Assembly (NCBI GenBank): GCA_950022655.1
Contig: OX465580.1
Coordinates: 122,681,016 to 122,745,015 of the forward strand
Direction: 5' to 3'
Length of the DNA stretch: 64,000 bases
DNA from: Alentia gelatinosa
Lineage: Eukaryota; Annelida; Polychaeta; Phyllodocida; Polynoidae
Shown: positions 59,893 through 64,000 of the stretch, one piece after another
How the letters are laid out: each line of letters begins with the position of its first letter
Position numbering within the stretch: the first letter of the stretch is position 1
Made by a program: the position numbers and the translations under genes
The notes under the pieces: generated by a model
Databases searched by the model: none
Told to the model about the DNA's origin: nothing
What the model saw: only the letters and a program-made list of their open reading frames with translations

Positions 59893-60330
59893 GTGAGTGT
59901 TTACATATTTCCTTTTATTCCTAAGTCGGGCCAGCTACTCACTGGGCTCGGCTAACATCTCGCGCAGTAGCGTGATCTGCCCGTCTTTCAATAAACACTA
60001 ACACTACTAACTCTCGTTCAGTTTCTACAAATTATTCATGTGTCACTCTGGTCCTACTGGACGGACAATATTGCGTTCCGGGTCTATAGACGTGAAGCTC
60101 TATAAGGTGTTAATATCCCACGACTGCAGGCTCCAACACCCAGGGACAATATTGCATTATCATAACCAGAGGTCACAGCCTTTACGGTTATTGCTCCAGG
60201 ATGGACCGTGGCCCCAGTGGGAGTAATGCGAAGTCAATACTATATTTTCTCGGGTTTCTGTTGGTGGTGCTGCATAGGACTCTTCCACTTTAGTTTAAAT
60301 CATTTCTAAATAAAGCAGACCACTTTTAGG

Positions 60331-60612
60331 TCCGGCGTCCACCTACTACGATATGGCTCCGATATGGTCTACAATACACCTCCCGATAAAAAATCTAAAT
60401 CGCGTCGGAAGGTCACCTAATATCGGGGCAGTTGACCACGTTTCTGCAATTAGACACCGATAAAAACTCCATACAATGCGTGGTGGATTGGCATGTCTAG
60501 ACATATGTCTACGATTTTGCACCTTCCCGATATGGCACCGATTTTGACATTTTGTATCGGTGCCATATCGGGAGGTCTACGATTCTATCGTAGTAGGTGG
60601 ACGCCGGGCCTA
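60331..60612. mobile_element. GGCGTCCACCTACTACGAT MITE, copy 4
   Basis: AGGTCCGGCGTCCACCTACT and GTAGGTGGACGCCGGGCCTA. The interior is close to copies 1 and 3. Confidence 0.85.
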
Positions 60613-63600
60613 AATTTGTTGATAAAACATGAAGTTGGGTTTCTGATAAGTATATATAGGTGTTCTCTTTCATGTTTTATTCATGCAGGTAAACCACCAG
60701 ACTATTCCTATAGTAAGGACATGATGCGGTTGTGATGCTTGTTGTATGTTAATTTAGTATCCAGAACTCTGATATTGAAACGATTTATTTCTCCGCGTCT
60801 TGCTTAATTGCATCTGCTAAAGCGATCACCTGGGAAGGAGATTATAACGTGGTTGTATAATCTATTCATATTATGATCGTATTTCAGCAATTAAGATAAG
60901 CGATAACCCAGCAGATTGAAATAGACTCTTCCAAAAGACATCAATAGCCGCCAAAGAATATTTAGTTTAGATAGCTGGTTGTATAATTTGAGGATGCTTC
61001 TTATTAAGAGGAGATCTTGCTTTCCCTGTTTGTATCGTTTCCATCATGTAATATAGTCGTGCGACTGTTACTTTGAAAAACGCCTTAACTTGCGAAAGAA
61101 ATAGTCAGTAAATGAATTTATCTTAAGGTACACCTGCTTGTTTTTGGGTTAGGGAAGCTTCTCGCATAGAAACTGAAGTTCTTAATGCTCCTCCGTGCTT
61201 GGACAGAAGGGTATGCTTCAAATACAGTTTGTATGAGCTTCAGAACACACATGGGCGAAAAGGTAGGCCGAACGATATACACCCTGTGATTACAATGCTG
61301 GATCGGTGGTATACCTTATGGTCCGCTGGGAATTGCTTCTAATTGAAAGAAGATTTGGTTTCTTTTACCAAATCAGTGGGTCTACTTGAGCGCGAGAATC
61401 TCACAATCTCCTATGCATACTGAGAAGAAGGTGTACCGCCAAACACAGGAATCACGTACATCCACCTCTCGTTTTCCTACATCTTGTCTAGGAGAGTGAC
61501 TTGAGGCCATTGTCCAGATAGTGATTGTGAGCCTTGCGACTAGTTGCTTTGGTAAAGCTATGATGAACATTCACTGGTCATATAGGATTTTTGTCAATGA
61601 AGTTGAATGCATCATGAAGTAGCAGTGTGAATTTCTTTTTTTATCAATTTATATTAGGGAAATTATCTCACCCCAGATATTTTTTCTCCATAGATTTAAC
61701 ATTGGAAACTCGTATCTAATACCCATTAGATATTTAGGAAAAATATCCAATGGGGGATATTACTACGTGATTCAAACTCGATGGGATACGAGCTCCGATC
61801 CTAAACTTTCATGGGTTTCCTCTATAATATCTTATACATTTTATACACCGGATTCGGCAAGAGTTGCCGTTCTTCCATCCGGGCCCTCTGATGTTTGCCA
61901 TGGCACTCTCAGGAATTATTCAAATCAAATCTAAATTGAATTTAATACTGAGATATAGCCTTGAAATGGATCTAAGTAGTATATTACTCAATGGTTCAAG
62001 GCTTGAAAGGGCGAAGAGTATGCCCTGTTTGCAGAGTAGCGCAATTAGTATTAACAGGGAATCAAAATCCCGCAAGAAATGGCAGCACTCAAGGATCTGA
62101 CTGTCATTACATGTAATATACGTGACGTTTCTGAGCGAATAACTATTTTATAGTTATCTTTTTTTTTAAAAAGACAATATATGAGCTTAAATGCATGATA
62201 ACAGAAGGGTCAAATGCCAACGACCGACAAAACCTATTTTAATATGTGAAGTAATAAGCACTAACCTTTACAGCACCCAAGAATCTCGGGTTTAAAGTAA
62301 GCTAGATGTGGCCTTTGTACATGAACATTGAACCTTATATGGTAAATGTTGATTGTCAAAAACAATAAACTCGAGAAGAAAAAAACTTGGCTTTAGAGAG
62401 TAGGACAAAGACGAGAAGAATCAAAAGTTTGGCAACATGTATAAGAGTAAGAGGCAAGGTCTTTTTAGAAAAAAAGATTCTATTGAAAAAAAGTTTAGTA
62501 ACCTAAAGACCACAATGGGAGACACGAAAGTTAATCAAATTGTAAGATATGAAGAAAAATAAAGGAATTGTTGAAAGAAAAAAACTTTTAACTAATTTGA
62601 ATAGGTTTTGTTAGGGGACTGTCAGGATGATACCCATCGCTCTTTTGTAGCCAGGCAGTCACCAGTTGTCACCCTGGCAGCTATCAGTGCAGTGGAACAG
62701 CCCATCCGGTCTACAGCCGGAATCAGGCAGTGGATTTGTCGAATCGGGTACATACATCAGACCACTGGATGGCGATGCTGTTTATCAGGTGGGCAGCTCC
62801 ATTGCATGGCTAGCTACCCGGGTGAGAGCCATCACCTTCCCGGTTACAAAAGAGTATTAATGCACGGTAGCCATGTATGCTTGTCAATCAGCCTAGTTAA
62901 ACGGGCCTTTACCTTTTTACTGTGTGTAAATTTCATCTTGTGAAATGGGCCTCCTCCCGTCAACTCTCTGCGAGTGTGTTCGGGCGGTATTTCTTTCTGG
63001 CCAGTCTCGTTAGCAGCCTTGTCTCTACCACTTTTACCTTTTTACATTTATACAGTAAAAGTGCACATCCTCATGAGTCTTTATATTGTCCAACATTGTA
63101 GGTTTTGAATTTCAAAGCTACTATCTTTGTTGACATATCATGTTCAATACTGAACTCAAATATACTGTGCTTAAAATATTTACTATAGAACATGTTTAAG
63201 AAAATATAAATCTTAATGTAGGTAGCAGTTTCAGATATTTTGTGAGTATAAAACAGGGTTACATGAAAATGAATTTCATTGTATCTTGAAGCACGATTCA
63301 AAGAAATATTATCATTTAAATAAGTTTCAGACTATCAATCGATAAGTGTGAATCAGAGAAAGGAAACATACAATCTGGGTTTGTCTCAAATGGGCTCAAC
63401 GAAACATAAGAAACAAGATTCATTCGATTGACGCATGTCTTTAATTTCACGGAGGACAAAGATGAATTGGTCGAAGCACTCTCGCAGAATAGTCAAAAAG
63501 AGATTTGGACCTGCAGGAGCGCTGGCGCAGACGTCATGCATTCATTTTAGTTCATCTCAATTTCTCTCCAGATGTGTTCTATCTGAGTCTGATGGAGGCT

Positions 63601-63613
63601 CAGATGAGAGTCT
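60613..63613. other. No gene recognised
   Basis: An inverted TCTCACCCCAGATA repeat end is near 61668. A GC-richer patch at 62610-62870 has overlapping open frames in two phases with no recognisable domain. Elsewhere AT-rich and featureless. Confidence 0.3.
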
Positions 63614-64000
63614 TGTAGGACTGCTTAATATGATGCCAGATAGGTTGGGTTTCCAATCCAGGGGGCAAGCTTTCAGAGGTCAATCAAGAGAGAGTTCTTT
63701 CATATTGTTTCAAATTAAATCTTAGACATTTCCCTTTCAGATCTGGTCGGTGACAATTTGACCATCAAAAGTCAAAGGTCATGAAATATTGTAGGACTGC
63801 TTAATATGATGCCAGATAGGGTGGGTTTCCAATCCAGTGAGCAAGCTTTCAGAGGTCAATCAAGAGAGAGTTTTTTCTTATTGTTTCAAATTAAATCTTA
63901 GACATTACCCTTTCAGATATGGTCGGTGACAATTTGACCATCAAAAGTCAAAGGTCATGAAATATTGTAGGACTGCTTAATATGATGTCAGATAGGTTGG
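63614..64000. repeat. 176-bp tandem repeat reaching the window edge
   Basis: TGTAGGACTGCTTAATATGA recurs at 176-bp steps (63614, 63790, 63966). Units one and two differ at a handful of positions and the third is cut by the window end. GGTCGGTGACAATTTGACC, GTCAAAGGTCATGA and AGAGGTCAA occur in every unit. Confidence 0.95.

Noticed and set aside
62608..62943. Two overlapping + strand frames of 64 and 111 codons
   Set aside because: Different phases over the same bases and no domain; cannot decide that either is coding.

Overview
The window is animal (metazoan) genomic DNA: small phase-consistent exons with GT/AG introns, a GC-rich first-exon-like region, a tRNA-derived SINE-like repeat, and a very dense load of inverted-repeat DNA transposons and satellites. 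Nothing identifies the species. The mix suits a marine invertebrate (for example a lophotrochozoan, cephalochordate or hemichordate), but that is inference.

The main gene is on the + strand from 4113 to about 32280. It is the 3' part of an SLC18-family transporter, related to the vesicular monoamine and acetylcholine transporters. Eleven exons can be joined with every phase agreeing: 4113-4313, 6477-6566, 10644-10684, 11172-11253, 11571-11666, 12287-12365, 14495-14546, 20950-21133, 27122-27167, 27534-27618 and 32056-32214. They encode TM3/TM4 through TM12 and the C-terminal tail, with an AATAAA 42 nt after the stop. Exons for TM1 to most of TM3 must lie upstream of the window. The acidic TM7, TM10 and TM11 residues central to VMAT transport are replaced by uncharged ones, so the substrate is unknown.

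The introns are transposon graveyards. The intron at 6567-10643 holds a 3.35-kb TIR element (6830-10182, TTA target duplication) carrying a MADF (Myb/SANT-like) gene with several reading-frame lesions, consistent with a PIF/Harbinger-type element that lacks its transposase. A 660-bp MITE with the same target duplication is at 5439-6098. The intron at 14547-20949 holds a 5.1-kb TIR-bounded composite (15438-20515) made almost entirely of satellites: a 17-bp array whose complement matches a tRNA T-arm/B-box, a 16-bp array, two copies of a 15-bp array, and a 63-bp array. Between the two 15-bp arrays is a 916-bp block identical to intron sequence 5,240 bp upstream, which looks like a template-switch insertion or an assembly duplication.

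To the right of 32.3 kb I recognise no complete gene. A CpG-rich segment with two CACGTG E-boxes (one an exact GTCACGTGAC) ends in a good candidate first coding exon at 42411-42450 (+). No downstream exon of it could be found. The rest is intergenic or intronic sequence with hairpin MITEs, a cluster of related TIR elements at 56.4-60.6 kb, and a 176-bp tandem repeat running off the right edge.

Most long open frames in the window are satellite artefacts or transposon shadows and are not annotated as genes.
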